Notes: generated from the sequence alone by a model not told the origin. Shown: positions 16,253 to 25,429, numbered from the stretch's first letter. The stretch is 64,000 nt of DNA from Marinococcus halotolerans DSM 16375 (GCF_000420725.1 NZ_ATVM01000013.1:1-64000); one strand, 5' to 3'. A program made the numbers and translations.

Positions 16253-17302
16253 TTATTTTTCGGGATGAAAAACGACCTTCACATAATTTCCTTTTCCGTT
16301 AATTAAATCGTCAAAGGCCCCTGGCCCCTCTGAAAGAGCTGGCGTATGTGAGATCATCGGCTTTACATTAATCTGGCCGGTACCCATATAATGAAGCGCA
16401 GATGTCCATTCCTTTCCGGGAAAAGGCGACGATACCGCGTTCCAGGAGCCGAGTATTCTTAACTCATTGCGCACAATACGCTCGAAATAAAAACGTTCAA
16501 TAGTAATATCTGCGTACGGAATACCCATAAACACGACCTCGCCCCCCTTCCCTGGAAGAGCAAGTACCTGGGCCGAAGTTGCAGGTGCTCCTGCAGATTC
16601 TACCGCAAGGTCCACCCCGTACCCGCCTGTATGCTCCTGCACTTGTTCGTGGGCTGGACGCTGACTTGAATTGATCAATACGTCTGCGCCCACTTCCCGG
16701 GCAGTTTGCAGCTTTACGTCATCGATATCAATCGCATACACTTTTTTCGCCCCGAATATTTTCGCCCACTGAACTGCCAGAAGGCCAATGCTTCCGCATC
16801 CCATCACGGCTACTTCCGCTCCGGGCTGAATACTCGTACGGTAAAATCCATGAGCCACGACAGCAGCAGGCTCAACGAGCGCAGCAGTGTCATAATCCAC
16901 CTGGCCGGGCAGCGGCAGAACATTTTCAGCCGGAAGCCTGACGTATTCAGCATAGGACCCCGGGTGGCGGGCTCCGATCACCGTCAGATTTTCACAGCGT
17001 GAAAGCTCCCCTTTCTGACAGCTCAGACACTTCCCGCACCGAAACGTTGGGCATCCGGCCACACGGTCCCCCTGTTGCACCTCTGATACCCCGGGGCCGG
17101 TCTCAACGACCTCTCCTGCGAATTCATGGCCGAAAATCATACCTTCCACGTAAGGGCCCAGCTTTTTGTAGCGGGAAATGTCGGAGCCGCAAAGGCCTGC
17201 AGCCTTCACCTTAATAATAACATCATCAGCATTTTCGATTACCGGCTTTGAAGCTTCTTCGAATCGGAGGTCCTGCTGTCCGTATAGTTTAAGACTTTTC
17301 AT
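16253..17302 (-). CDS. Zn-dependent polyol dehydrogenase, galactitol-1-phosphate 5-dehydrogenase-like
   Basis: A 349-residue medium-chain dehydrogenase. Catalytic-zinc residues appear in AGLCGSDISRY and FGHEFAGEVVETG; the structural zinc loop is CGKCLSCQKGELSRC near residues 89-103. The NAD motif is GCGSIGLLAVQWAK near 168. The sequence resembles GatD, which oxidises galactitol 1-phosphate to tagatose 6-phosphate. It is the last gene of the PTS polyol operon, 26 bases after the 55-residue protein gene, and is preceded by AAGGGAG. The enzyme presumably acts on the phosphorylated sugar alcohol delivered by the IIABC carrier. Confidence 0.85.
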   Translation of the reverse strand: MKSLKLYGQQDLRFEEASKPVIENADDVIIKVKAAGLCGSDISRYKKLGPYVEGMIFGHEFAGEVVETGPGVSEVQQGDRVAGCPTFRCGKCLSCQKGELSRCENLTVIGARHPGSYAEYVRLPAENVLPLPGQVDYDTAALVEPAAVVAHGFYRTSIQPGAEVAVMGCGSIGLLAVQWAKIFGAKKVYAIDIDDVKLQTAREVGADVLINSSQRPAHEQVQEHTGGYGVDLAVESAGAPATSAQVLALPGKGGEVVFMGIPYADITIERFYFERIVRNELRILGSWNAVSSPFPGKEWTSALHYMGTGQINVKPMISHTPALSEGPGAFDDLINGKGNYVKVVFHPEK

Positions 17303-17328
17303 GTTTTTCTCCCTTCAAAGTAACGATA

Positions 17329-17496
17329 TTACAATTCTGAATTGGCCGGTTCATTTTTTGCCTTTTTCTTTCCAAATAATATTTTAATTAAAGCTGCCCC
17401 AACAATGATTGGATTAAAAATCATCTGGTGATCAAAATAGAATTCCCCGATTACACGCATTGGGCCCAGCATAAAATCAAGCATTAATTCCGTCAT
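17329..17496 (-). CDS. Small membrane-anchored protein in the polyol operon, 55 residues
   Basis: A 55-residue protein starting MTELMLDFMLGPMRVIGEF with one membrane segment (about 22-39) and a lysine-rich tail (FGKKKAKNE). The ATG at 17496 has AAGGAGG with good spacing; longer in-frame versions from upstream starts overlap this site. It lies between the two dehydrogenase genes in the polyol PTS operon. I do not recognise a family. A role as accessory to the PTS membrane complex is only suggested by position. Confidence 0.65.
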   Translation of the reverse strand: MTELMLDFMLGPMRVIGEFYFDHQMIFNPIIVGAALIKILFGKKKAKNEPANSEL

Positions 17497-17612
17497 AGTG
17501 AGCCTCCTTACCTTCTTAATATATTTTTTGCCGCTGACGGCGGGCAGAGAGTCCTTTTTTTCCCGGCTCCCTGCCTTTCCATGTATTAGTGTCTGCACTT
17601 TTCCACCAGATG

Positions 17613-18644
17613 TTAATCCACAGGCGTAAGCAGTACTTTAATAGCTTCTCCGTCTTTAATTTTTTGATAGGCCTGATCCCATTCTGTAATGTCATATTCA
17701 TGAGTGACCATCGCCCGGGCATTCACAAGCCCGCTGTTCATCAGCTCAAGGGAAGGCTCCCAGTCAGCGGGCTTCTGGCTGCGGCTGCCAACTACACGAA
17801 TTTCTTTTTGAATCACTTTATCAAAATCAAATTGAATATCCGGTGTCGTAAAAATCCCTACCTGGGCGTACTGCCCTTTTTTCCGCAGCAGCCCAATTGC
17901 CTGTTTGGCCGCCGGTACAGCTCCCGAACATTCGAAAACGATATCTGCCCCGTACCCATCGGTTACGCTGTTGACGAATTCATGAAGATCCTCTTCCTGT
18001 GAATTAACAACGTAATCAATGCCGAGCTCTTTTGCTTTTTCCAGACGCACTTTATCATTTGTAAGCCCGGTTATAATAACTCTGGCCCCTCTGCTTTGCG
18101 CCACCTGGGCAGTAAACAGGCCGATAGGCCCCGGTCCGATGACGACTGCAATGTCCCCATCCGAGATCTCTGTTTTAGCTACCGCATGATGCGTGCAGGC
18201 AAGCGGCTCTGTCATCGCAGCCGACTGGTAGTCAACGTTTTCCGGAAGATGATGAAGACTCGCTTTTCTGGCAATTAAGTACTTCGCAAATGCACCGTCA
18301 TACTGGTTGCCAAGCCCTTTGCGCCAGCTGCATAAGTTGTAATCGCCGGCTTTACAGTACCGGCACTCCCCGCAAATATAGAAGGTCGTTTCTGAGGTGA
18401 CCCGGTCTCCGGGCTTAAAGTCGCTGACTCCCTCTCCGACTTCTACGACTTCACCGGCAAATTCATGTCCAAGCGTCACCGGCGCACTAACTTTATAATG
18501 ACCTTCGTAGGCGTGAATATCTGTGCCGCAGACGCCTGCGTACTTTACTTTGATCTTTACCTGGTCTTTCCCGGGCGTCGGCTCCTGCTTTTCCTGCACT
18601 TCGATGCTTCCATGCTCTAAATCGGTTTTCACCAATGCTTTCAT
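17613..18644 (-). CDS. Zn-dependent sugar-alcohol dehydrogenase (sorbitol/threonine dehydrogenase type)
   Basis: A 343-residue medium-chain dehydrogenase with zinc-site residues in AGVCGTDIHAYEG and LGHEFAGEVVEVG, a structural zinc loop CGECRYCKAGDYNLC near residues 91-105, and a Rossmann motif IGPGPIGLFTAQ near 168. It lies between gatC and the 55-residue protein gene, 53 bases after gatC. With the second dehydrogenase it would oxidise PTS-imported sugar alcohols such as galactitol or sorbitol phosphates. The exact substrate is not readable; the two enzymes differ enough to act on different intermediates. Confidence 0.87.
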   Translation of the reverse strand: MKALVKTDLEHGSIEVQEKQEPTPGKDQVKIKVKYAGVCGTDIHAYEGHYKVSAPVTLGHEFAGEVVEVGEGVSDFKPGDRVTSETTFYICGECRYCKAGDYNLCSWRKGLGNQYDGAFAKYLIARKASLHHLPENVDYQSAAMTEPLACTHHAVAKTEISDGDIAVVIGPGPIGLFTAQVAQSRGARVIITGLTNDKVRLEKAKELGIDYVVNSQEEDLHEFVNSVTDGYGADIVFECSGAVPAAKQAIGLLRKKGQYAQVGIFTTPDIQFDFDKVIQKEIRVVGSRSQKPADWEPSLELMNSGLVNARAMVTHEYDITEWDQAYQKIKDGEAIKVLLTPVD

Positions 18645-18697
18645 GCTTTCATCCTCCCAGTGTGTTAATTTTCATGTATGTTCTGCTTGAGAGAGGT

Positions 18698-19960
18698 TTA
18701 ATTAAACAGTTCGAAGAATCTCCAGATGAGCCAGTTGATCAGGTTTCCGCCCTGGTCAATACTTGAAATACGTGCGGAATCTTCAGGCATGTCGAAATCG
18801 GCGTTTTGAGCCATTGTCGTAAATACGTTTGCAATATCTGTAGCCATGTAAAGCGAAAGTGCAATCATCACGGTACCTACTAAGACAGAGTGTATAATAT
18901 TACCTCTCGCTGCCCCGACAATAAACGCAACAACAAATGGAATTGTCGCCAGGTCCCCGAAAGGAAGCAGAGCGTTACCAGGCAGAAATACTGCCAGGAC
19001 CACTGTGACTGGTACAAGAATCAATGCAGTTGCAATAACGGATGGATGGCCCAAAAGAACCGCTGCATCCAGACCGATATAAATTTCTTTGTTGCTGAAG
19101 TGCTTGTTTAACCAGTTTCTGGCTGACTCTGATACAGGCATTAAGCCCTCCATCAAAATCTTTACCATACGCGGCATCAGCACCATAACGGCAGCCATAG
19201 CCATGCCGATTTCAATTACTTCGCCTACGCTGTAGCCAGCCAGGGCGCCAATTGCTACACCGAGGAACAAGCCGATAAAGATGGATTCGCCGAACACACC
19301 AAACCGTCTCTGAATACTGTCAGGGTCTGCATTGAGCCGGTTGATACCAGGAATCTTCTGCAGCCCTTTTACGAGAAAAATACCAGGTGCGTACGATACG
19401 GTACTTCCTGTAGCGATTGATACTCCGGGCAGCTCATAAAAGTCTTCCACCATCGGAGCCGTCCAGTCAGCAATTTTCAAGGTGACAATTTGAAAGATAA
19501 CTGCAGCGATAAGTCCTTGAATAATGCTGTCGGATACGGTATATACTACCGCAGCCATAAAGGTATAATGCCAAAAGTTCCAAATGTCCACGTTCATTGT
19601 TTTCGTCGTTTTTGTCAAAAGCATAACAACGTTTACAAGCAGTCCCAATGGAATAATAAAGGCTGCTACCGCCGTAGAAGCCCAGGCAATAGATGATGTC
19701 GCCGGCCAGCCGACGTCAATTACATCCAGGTTAACTCCTAATCGATCAACCATTCCCTGCGCTGCCGGCCCTAAGTTATTAACCAGTAAGTCAACAACAA
19801 GAAATATCCCTACAAATGCTACCCCGATTGTCAGACCGGACCGGAATGCTTTCCCCGGCTTCTGCCCGAACAACAAACCAAGCAAAAAGATAACCACTGG
19901 TAAAATTACTGTTGCACCCAGAGCAAGAAACCCCTGTACAAGATCTACAAATCCTTGCAT
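18698..19960 (-). CDS. gatC: PTS galactitol-type EIIC permease
   Basis: A 420-residue membrane component of a galactitol-family phosphotransferase system. It has about ten to twelve hydrophobic segments. The N-terminal stretch QGFLALGATVILPVVIFLLG, the GMVDRLGVNLDVIDVGWPA region, and the FGESIFIGLFLGVAIG stretch near 215-240 fit the GatC family. GAGGGGGA precedes the ATG at 19960. It is the third PTS gene of the operon, after gatA and gatB. It moves the polyol across the membrane while IIB phosphorylates it. Confidence 0.88.
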   Translation of the reverse strand: MQGFVDLVQGFLALGATVILPVVIFLLGLLFGQKPGKAFRSGLTIGVAFVGIFLVVDLLVNNLGPAAQGMVDRLGVNLDVIDVGWPATSSIAWASTAVAAFIIPLGLLVNVVMLLTKTTKTMNVDIWNFWHYTFMAAVVYTVSDSIIQGLIAAVIFQIVTLKIADWTAPMVEDFYELPGVSIATGSTVSYAPGIFLVKGLQKIPGINRLNADPDSIQRRFGVFGESIFIGLFLGVAIGALAGYSVGEVIEIGMAMAAVMVLMPRMVKILMEGLMPVSESARNWLNKHFSNKEIYIGLDAAVLLGHPSVIATALILVPVTVVLAVFLPGNALLPFGDLATIPFVVAFIVGAARGNIIHSVLVGTVMIALSLYMATDIANVFTTMAQNADFDMPEDSARISSIDQGGNLINWLIWRFFELFN

Positions 19961-19991
19961 GCCACTTCCCCCTCATACCTGTAATAATGAG

Positions 19992-20020
19992 TCCGGCTTC
20001 CCGTCTAACAGGAAACCGGC
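19992..20020 (-). other. Intercistronic hairpin between gatB and gatC
   Basis: CCGGCTTCCCG and the facing AGGAAACCGG form a stem with one mismatch. No T run follows on the minus strand, so it is more likely an mRNA processing or stability element than a terminator. Confidence 0.5.
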
Positions 20021-20026
20021 GTACTC

Positions 20027-20311
20027 TTATTTTTTCAATTCATCCAGAATTTCCTGTTTGGTATCTTCCATTCCGATCCCTGTCAGGAAAGAACGTGCAT
20101 TGATTACCGGAAACGGATATTCCTTTTTGATAGTAGCCGTTGTTACCAGTAAGTCAGCAGTATCAACGTAGCTTTCTACTTCCGCTATTTTAATCTGTTT
20201 GAGATCTACTGATAATTTATGCTCCTTAGCCATATCTTCAATAGCACCGTTAACAACTGTGGAAGTTGCCACGCCTGCTCCACATGCTACTAATACTTGT
20301 TTTTTTGCCAT
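20027..20311 (-). CDS. gatB: PTS galactitol-type EIIB
   Basis: A 94-residue cytoplasmic phosphocarrier. The phosphorylated cysteine is Cys10 in LVACGAGVATST, the family P-loop-like motif. It passes phosphate from IIA to the substrate bound at IIC. The ATG at 20311 shares one base with the gatA stop codon (TAATG), so translation is coupled, and AAAGGAGGTG lies upstream within gatA. Length is normal for the family. Confidence 0.9.
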   Translation of the reverse strand: MAKKQVLVACGAGVATSTVVNGAIEDMAKEHKLSVDLKQIKIAEVESYVDTADLLVTTATIKKEYPFPVINARSFLTGIGMEDTKQEILDELKK

Positions 20312-20799
20312 TATTTTTCACCTCCTTTAAGTGATAACGCATCCAACTTCTCTTCCATTGTATGCTTGATCTGTTTTTTATCAGACGTACTGATGAGTCC
20401 GTTTAAAACACTTTGGTCCTGAAATACCTGCATAAGCTGCTGCAGAAGCTTCAGCTGGGAGTGAGCCTCATCCATGGCAAGCATAAATACAATTTTGACC
20501 GGAACCGTTTCCGTGTCGTCACCCATAATGACAAAGTCGACAGGATCTTTAAGTATTCCTACACTGATTGCTTTTTGCTGCACGTGTTCTACATCTGTGT
20601 GAGGAATTGCAACCGCAATTTCGCCTGTCGGCAGGCCGGTAGCATATTCATTTTCTCTCTGGATCACTGCTTTAACGAAGCTTTGTTTTACCAGACCATT
20701 GTTCACTAAATTTTGTGCCATTGCCCGCAATACTTCTTCTTTGGATCCCCCGTCCATATCTAATAGAATCACGGGAGTATCAAAATACAAATCGCTCAT
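20311..20799 (-). CDS. gatA: PTS fructose/galactitol-type EIIA
   Basis: A 162-residue IIA domain protein. His67 in AVAIPHTDVEH is the expected phosphorylation site, accepting phosphate from HPr. AAGGAGG precedes the ATG at 20799, and the C-terminus overlaps the start of gatB. The upstream regulator carries a related IIA-like domain, so phosphate state can be sensed. Fructose- and galactitol-type IIA are the same fold; the neighbouring IIB and IIC point to galactitol-type substrates. Confidence 0.9.
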   Translation of the reverse strand: MSDLYFDTPVILLDMDGGSKEEVLRAMAQNLVNNGLVKQSFVKAVIQRENEYATGLPTGEIAVAIPHTDVEHVQQKAISVGILKDPVDFVIMGDDTETVPVKIVFMLAMDEAHSQLKLLQQLMQVFQDQSVLNGLISTSDKKQIKHTMEEKLDALSLKGGEK

Positions 20800-20835
20800 T
20801 AGGCCCCTCCTTGGTGAAATTGAAATTTTGCTTAT

Positions 20836-22893
20836 TCAGTCTTTGGAATATGACTGAATAATTTTATATATCTCTTTGACCGAATCTGCAGCTGTTATTT
20901 GATCCCTTGCGGTTTGTGAGCCTGCAAGCTTCATTAACTGCATCAGCGCATGAATATGCTTCTGCTTATCTACAGCAGCAATAACAATCACCAGATTGAC
21001 CCGGTATTCTTCGGAAAAGAGAACCCCTTCCTTCAGTCTTAACAAACTCATTCCCACTTCATTTACCCCGTCCTCCGGAGAAGCGTGGGGAATCGCAATA
21101 TTTGGCCCTATGACAATGTAGGGGTCTTCTTCGGTATAGCGCAGCATACTGTCTATATAGCCGCCCGTAATGCTTCCATTTTCGAGCAGTGGTCCGGCCC
21201 CCATTTTGACAGCCTCTTCCCAATCGCCCGCTTGATCCTTCAGGGTAATGGAAGCTGGAGTGATTAATTCATCCAAATTGTATTCAGCCTTGCCCATGCT
21301 GTAATTCACTGAGTTTTCATTGTCCTGATTAATATAACTTTGAATATCTTCTATGAGTGCGCTTTCATTATGGATATGAGCGTGACGGCTGATAATCTGA
21401 ATGATTTCATCGATGTCCAGATGGTTCGGCAGATACCCGTACAGCTCGAGCATTACCTGCTTGCGAAGACGCTGCCGTTCCTCCCTGCCTAAGAAGGTTT
21501 TTACTACAAACAATTTTTTATCAGTCTCGAGAAACGTCGGAGCGAAGACGATGTCATACTCCAGATGGTAGTGAAGAAATTCCCGTACAGATAAAGAGTC
21601 CAGGAACACAAATTCCGGGAAAAGCTCACTCAGCTCATTAAGCATCAGTCTTGATACAGACACTCCCTGAGGACATACCACAATGGCTTTTACTTTCTTT
21701 TCAATACTTTCGCCCTGTCTTTTCATCCAGCCCCCGATCAGCATTGTAATGAAGCTGCTCTCACTGTCCGGGATCCGGCTGCCGATTAACTGTTCAAGCG
21801 GCGCAGTGGATTGTTTTACCAGGTGATGCAGAGCTTTAAATTCCTTGCTTAGCGGCACCTGTGTGAATGCTGTTTCCGACAGCTGGTATTTGATACGGTA
21901 ATATGCCGGCTTAATGTGCTGAAGCAGCTTATCAAGCAGCTGGTCGCGCTCGTGTAAATACACACAGGCGCTTTTCTCAAACTGGCGCAGCATATCGTCT
22001 GTGGCGGCGCCTAAATTCGGAATTACATCGTCTTCCATAGGAAACGAAGTACTGTATACATTAGCTGTTAAAAGATGCAGCGTGATAAACAACCGCTCTT
22101 CCATCGGAATGTGTTCATTTTTTTTAAATATTTCCTCTGTAGCCTGGTACTCTTTCGTATCCGAAAGTTCTTCATACTGGATGGAAAATGTATTAATGCT
22201 AAAGCCTTTTTTAATTCTCTTTAAAATTAAAGCTAATATATACGGCATTGTTTCCAGCTTTTCATCAGTGAATTTCAGGCTGAGCTTGTTTTCGATATTT
22301 TCAATTCGTTTGCGGTAATCGCCGAGCTCATTCTCGTCAATTCCGGCTATTTTTTTGATTCTTGCCGCACCATCCTGCATAGTGAGCAGCTGATACGTCA
22401 CATTCATCAACAATTTCCGGATTTGAAATTCTTTTCCGTCTACCAGATAACCCTCTTTACGGGAATATTTAATAAGAAGCTGGTAGTCATCTAGATACTG
22501 CTGCGCTTCTTTCAGCTCGTTCAATACGGTATTTTTACTCAGCTGCAGTTCACTCGTAAAATGATTTAATGAAAGCGGCTCTTCGCTGCCTACAAGCATC
22601 ATAATGAGATAATAAGTCCGCTGCTTTCCAGTGAGTATTGGTTTTTCAGCTGCAATAATTTCTTCATCCACACCAAAATTTGTGTAAACAGACTGATCAA
22701 TAATGAAATGCCCCTGGCGCGTTCTTTCAATAACCGGAAGGTCTTTGCTTAAAAGCCAGTCGTTCACTTTAGTAATGCTGTAGCCCAGCTGTCTTCGTGT
22801 CAGTTGATGCTTTTCCTCAAGCGCCATGCTAGTGACCGACGGGTTGCGGATTAGTTCGTTTAATATTTCATTGTCCCGTTCACTCAGCGGCAT
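20836..22893 (-). CDS. PRD-containing PTS transcriptional activator (MtlR/BglG-type)
   Basis: A 685-residue regulator. N-terminal helix-turn-helix domains (about 1-160; QLTRRQLGYSITKVNDW and ELQLSKNTVLNELKEA), then two PTS regulation domains (about 165-395), a galactitol IIB-like domain (KAIVVCPQGVSVSRLM, Cys near 408) and a C-terminal IIA-like domain (about 535-685) with PHASPEDGVNEVG. This is the layout of MtlR-type activators controlled by phosphorylation. AAGGAG lies just before the ATG at 22893. It heads the polyol operon and is 36 bases before gatA, so it probably activates its own operon. A cre-like box lies 52 bases upstream. Confidence 0.9.
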   Translation of the reverse strand: MPLSERDNEILNELIRNPSVTSMALEEKHQLTRRQLGYSITKVNDWLLSKDLPVIERTRQGHFIIDQSVYTNFGVDEEIIAAEKPILTGKQRTYYLIMMLVGSEEPLSLNHFTSELQLSKNTVLNELKEAQQYLDDYQLLIKYSRKEGYLVDGKEFQIRKLLMNVTYQLLTMQDGAARIKKIAGIDENELGDYRKRIENIENKLSLKFTDEKLETMPYILALILKRIKKGFSINTFSIQYEELSDTKEYQATEEIFKKNEHIPMEERLFITLHLLTANVYSTSFPMEDDVIPNLGAATDDMLRQFEKSACVYLHERDQLLDKLLQHIKPAYYRIKYQLSETAFTQVPLSKEFKALHHLVKQSTAPLEQLIGSRIPDSESSFITMLIGGWMKRQGESIEKKVKAIVVCPQGVSVSRLMLNELSELFPEFVFLDSLSVREFLHYHLEYDIVFAPTFLETDKKLFVVKTFLGREERQRLRKQVMLELYGYLPNHLDIDEIIQIISRHAHIHNESALIEDIQSYINQDNENSVNYSMGKAEYNLDELITPASITLKDQAGDWEEAVKMGAGPLLENGSITGGYIDSMLRYTEEDPYIVIGPNIAIPHASPEDGVNEVGMSLLRLKEGVLFSEEYRVNLVIVIAAVDKQKHIHALMQLMKLAGSQTARDQITAADSVKEIYKIIQSYSKD

Positions 22894-22944
22894 CTCCTTC
22901 CCCCCTTTGGTTAATTTTTATTCTATCAGCTGCCGCCATCTAAA

Positions 22945-22958
22945 TGTATACGTTTTCA
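22945..22958. promoter_or_regulatory. cre-like box upstream of the polyol PTS operon
   Basis: TGTATACGTTTTCA differs at one position from the CcpA consensus, at the same position as the box before the esterase gene. It lies 52 bases before the activator gene and fits carbon catabolite repression of the operon. Confidence 0.6.
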
Positions 22959-23126
22959 TCACAGTCCTTTGAACATTTACTGTACAATATTGTGATTTAC
23001 ATTCTACAAACCAATTTCGTACATTGATACAACAGGCTTAAGGAAGTGCAGCGCGTCATACACAGATCAATAAGCAGAGCAGCTTTTTTACTGTTTCTTT
23101 TCAGAAATTTTTGTTTATTTTTTTCC

Positions 23127-23157
23127 ACAAAAAAACAGCCGCCGGCGGCAGCTGTTA
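23127..23157 (-). terminator. Terminator of the 58-residue protein gene
   Basis: On the minus strand AACAGCTGCCG and CGGCGGCTGTT form the stem, followed by seven T. Confidence 0.75.
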
Positions 23158-23173
23158 AATGTCACTACTATAT

Positions 23174-23350
23174 TCAGGCTTTTTCTTTAAAATCATCGGC
23201 TTCTTTCTCCTGCTTCTCCTGGGCAATTTTATCTTTTTTAACTTTAGCCCGTTTTTTTATAAAATCCATTTCCACAGGAATATAGCCGCCCTCATTAACC
23301 ATGCGGTCTATTTCACGTTCATATTCATCGTCAATCATTCGGCGGTTCAT
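23174..23350 (-). CDS. Small charged protein, 58 residues
   Basis: A 58-residue, highly charged, helical protein starting MNRRMIDDEYEREIDRM and ending in a lysine- and glutamate-rich coil (KKRAKVKKDKIAQEKQ). The ATG at 23350 follows AAAGGGGGA with good spacing; a longer version from 23386 has no better site. A terminator follows. No known domain, membrane span or cysteine is visible. It lies between the polyol operon promoter and the rhamnose mutarotase gene without clear functional link. Confidence 0.6.
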   Translation of the reverse strand: MNRRMIDDEYEREIDRMVNEGGYIPVEMDFIKKRAKVKKDKIAQEKQEKEADDFKEKA

Positions 23351-23537
23351 CGGTACTCCCCCTTTTTTGCAGCTGAGTTTTATCACACGACTGAACCAGG
23401 GTTTTATGCACCATTTACTTTATTATCAGCTTCTCACGTATGCAGCTATTCATACGCATTCCCCCTCATGTTGTTTTTGTATGTCTGGCTGCCCTCTTCC
23501 TTATACTTTTCTATTCCCGTTTTTACGCATTTTGAAC

Positions 23538-23571
23538 AAAAAAAATCCGCTGATAATAAATATATCAGCGG
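23538..23571 (-). terminator. Terminator after rhamnose mutarotase gene
   Basis: CCGCTGATA and TATCAGCGG form a perfect nine-pair stem. On the minus strand it is followed by ATTTTTTTT. Confidence 0.85.
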
Positions 23572-23587
23572 GGATAGTACTTGCTTT

Positions 23588-23902
23588 TTATTCGAGATGA
23601 AATACTTCATCGAGCGGGGTGGCAACCGGACTGTTATCCTCATTTGTTTCCATTAACGGGGCCATTGCTTCCCACCACCTTTGATTGATGGAGGTGGAGG
23701 CCATCTGCTGCCACCGCTCTTCACTCTCTATCTCAAGATAAGCAAACAGCCTGCTTGTTTCTCTTTCCAGAAAGATCGAATAGTTAGCTGCTCCGTGCTC
23801 CTTTAATGCCTCTTTCATTTCCGGCCAGAGCTGCTCATGCTTTTTAATATATTCCTCTATTTTTTCCGGATACACATACATGATTAAAGCCAAACGCTTC
23901 AT
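23588..23902 (-). CDS. rhaM: L-rhamnose mutarotase
   Basis: A 104-residue enzyme that interconverts alpha and beta L-rhamnopyranose. Family landmarks are the start [41 protein letters not shown] with the catalytic-type His and Tyr residues, and [16 protein letters not shown] near the end. The length equals that of E. coli RhaM. AGGAG precedes the ATG at 23902. It lies 99 bases after a sugar MFS gene on the same strand, with a hairpin terminator between, so it may be read at a lower level than the carrier. No other rhamnose catabolic gene is in the window. Confidence 0.85.
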   Translation of the reverse strand: MKRLALIMYVYPEKIEEYIKKHEQLWPEMKEALKEHGAANYSIFLERETSRLFAYLEIESEERWQQMASTSINQRWWEAMAPLMETNEDNSPVATPLDEVFHLE

Positions 23903-23954
23903 ACTCCTGGTCCTTTCTTCAGCAGTTTTATTTCAGGAAACTCCTGCCATTAAT

Positions 23955-23990
23955 AAAAGGAGGACGGAGGGGTAAATTCTCCGTCCTCCA
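23955..23990 (-). terminator. Hairpin terminator between MFS gene and rhaM
   Basis: GGAGGACGGAG and CTCCGTCCTCC form a perfect eleven-pair stem, followed on the minus strand by TTTTATT. It would partly or fully separate rhaM from the carrier transcript. Confidence 0.8.
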
Positions 23991-24001
23991 GTAATACCTG
24001 C

Positions 24002-25309
24002 TTATTTCACTAAATCTTTCTTTATTTCTGCTTCTTCGGTTGTCCCGTACCGTTCGATCTGTATTTCCTCAAGCGATTTATTGCGGGTTTCCGGTGCGAG
24101 AGTCAAGCCTGCGACCATATGCACTACCAAAAATCCGATCATAATCGCACCGGCTGTCTGGAAACCAAACACGGTAATCAGCGTTGGGATCGCAAGCGAA
24201 ATTAAACCGACAAATACCCTGGCGGTACAAAAGAGCAATCCCTGTGCCGCTGCACGGTATTTTGTATGGAATAGCTCGGCTGACCACAGACCGTAAAACG
24301 CCTGGGCACCAAAGCCTGCTGCAAGGCCCCAGAGGACAACGAAAACGAGCAGTTCTAAAGTGCCCATGCCCCCGAATGAAAGCACTGTCCAGGCCACAAT
24401 TCCCATCACGGCGCTCACTCCAAAGATAAGCTTACGATTTACCCTGTCCCCCAGTTTAATAAATACAAAATAAGTGGACAATACGGTCAGTCCCCAGAGA
24501 AATGCCTGCAGAAGATTGGCCTGAGCTCCCGAAAGCCCTCCTACCGTTTCGTAAATGTACGGCATAAAGTACCCCATAACGCCGGCTACCATATTCCAAA
24601 AAGTATATACTCCGACAAGCAGCGTGATTGCATGCAGGTTGGCACGATTGGTGAACAGTTCTTTAATGTTTTCTTTGCTGAAGATCCCGCCTTTATTTTT
24701 TGCACGATCTTCTTTCTTTTGTTTTTCCCAAATCGCGGACTCTTCAATTTTGCGCTGAAAGAGCCAGGTGATAAAAGCGATTACAAAAAGCTGAAAAAAG
24801 ATAATCCTGCTTCCAAGCAGCCCTAACGGGGCCAGAACTACAGATAATATAAAGACTACCGCAGGTCCCATCGACCAGGCAAACTGCCCCCAGCCGACAC
24901 GTGCTGCCCGTTCCTTCTCCGGCGCTTCTTCAGCAATGTATGTCCAGGAAGGCGGTATGCCGGCACCGACGGAAATACCGGTAATCACGTAACCGACAAG
25001 AAGCATCGGGAAGGAAAAAGAAAAAACAATAAGCAGAATACCGAGCATGTAGACGAGCAGATTATACTTATAAATAAACTTTCTTCCATATCTATCAACT
25101 AAAAAACCGCTGACAAGTGCTCCAAGCGCAGCCCCGAACCCGTTGGCACTGAGTGCTCCGAGCAGTCCTACAGTGGCATCTGTAAGGCCGAGATACTGAA
25201 CCCAAAGGGTGAGCCCGGCAGCTCCGGCTACGATTGACCCTGCTTCGAGATAGTTCGACATGGATACCGAAAGAGTGGCAGCCAGACTGCCTCTTTCCAC
25301 TTTTTTCAT
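24002..25309 (-). CDS. MFS transporter, sugar-porter type (possible rhamnose carrier)
   Basis: A 435-residue, twelve-segment major facilitator protein. The loop between TM2 and TM3 reads GFLVDRYGRKFIYKYN, and the C-terminal end carries the sugar-porter signature APETRNKSLEEIQ near residue 410. AAGGAGG precedes the ATG at 25309. With rhamnose mutarotase next downstream it may import rhamnose or a related sugar; this rests on context only. The 400-base upstream region contains an inverted repeat and a cre-like box. Confidence 0.87.
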   Translation of the reverse strand: MKKVERGSLAATLSVSMSNYLEAGSIVAGAAGLTLWVQYLGLTDATVGLLGALSANGFGAALGALVSGFLVDRYGRKFIYKYNLLVYMLGILLIVFSFSFPMLLVGYVITGISVGAGIPPSWTYIAEEAPEKERAARVGWGQFAWSMGPAVVFILSVVLAPLGLLGSRIIFFQLFVIAFITWLFQRKIEESAIWEKQKKEDRAKNKGGIFSKENIKELFTNRANLHAITLLVGVYTFWNMVAGVMGYFMPYIYETVGGLSGAQANLLQAFLWGLTVLSTYFVFIKLGDRVNRKLIFGVSAVMGIVAWTVLSFGGMGTLELLVFVVLWGLAAGFGAQAFYGLWSAELFHTKYRAAAQGLLFCTARVFVGLISLAIPTLITVFGFQTAGAIMIGFLVVHMVAGLTLAPETRNKSLEEIQIERYGTTEEAEIKKDLVK

Positions 25310-25371
25310 TCCGTTTCCTCCTTAAAAATGACAGACTTTTCAGCTGGCCTCCTTGTAATAATTAATAAACA

Positions 25372-25388
25372 AAACATTTTTTATGTTT
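25372..25388. promoter_or_regulatory. Inverted repeat upstream of the sugar carrier gene
   Basis: AAACAT, five T and ATGTTT make a symmetric site 63 bases before the MFS start, in an AT-rich tract with repeated TTTGTT words (25385-25420). It looks like an operator, but no regulator gene is adjacent. Confidence 0.4.
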
Positions 25389-25429
25389 GTTTTTAGTTTG
25401 TTAATGTTGTTTTATTTTGTATTAATCAT

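Noticed and set aside
19584-20171. 195-codon plus-strand frame in the gatB-gatC region
   Set aside because: It runs antisense to gatC and gatB, has a low-complexity Thr/Pro-rich product, and no ribosome site.
23159-23656. 165-codon hydrophobic plus-strand frame
   Set aside because: It spans two minus-strand genes and their terminators; its hydrophobicity comes from reading AT-rich charged codons backwards.
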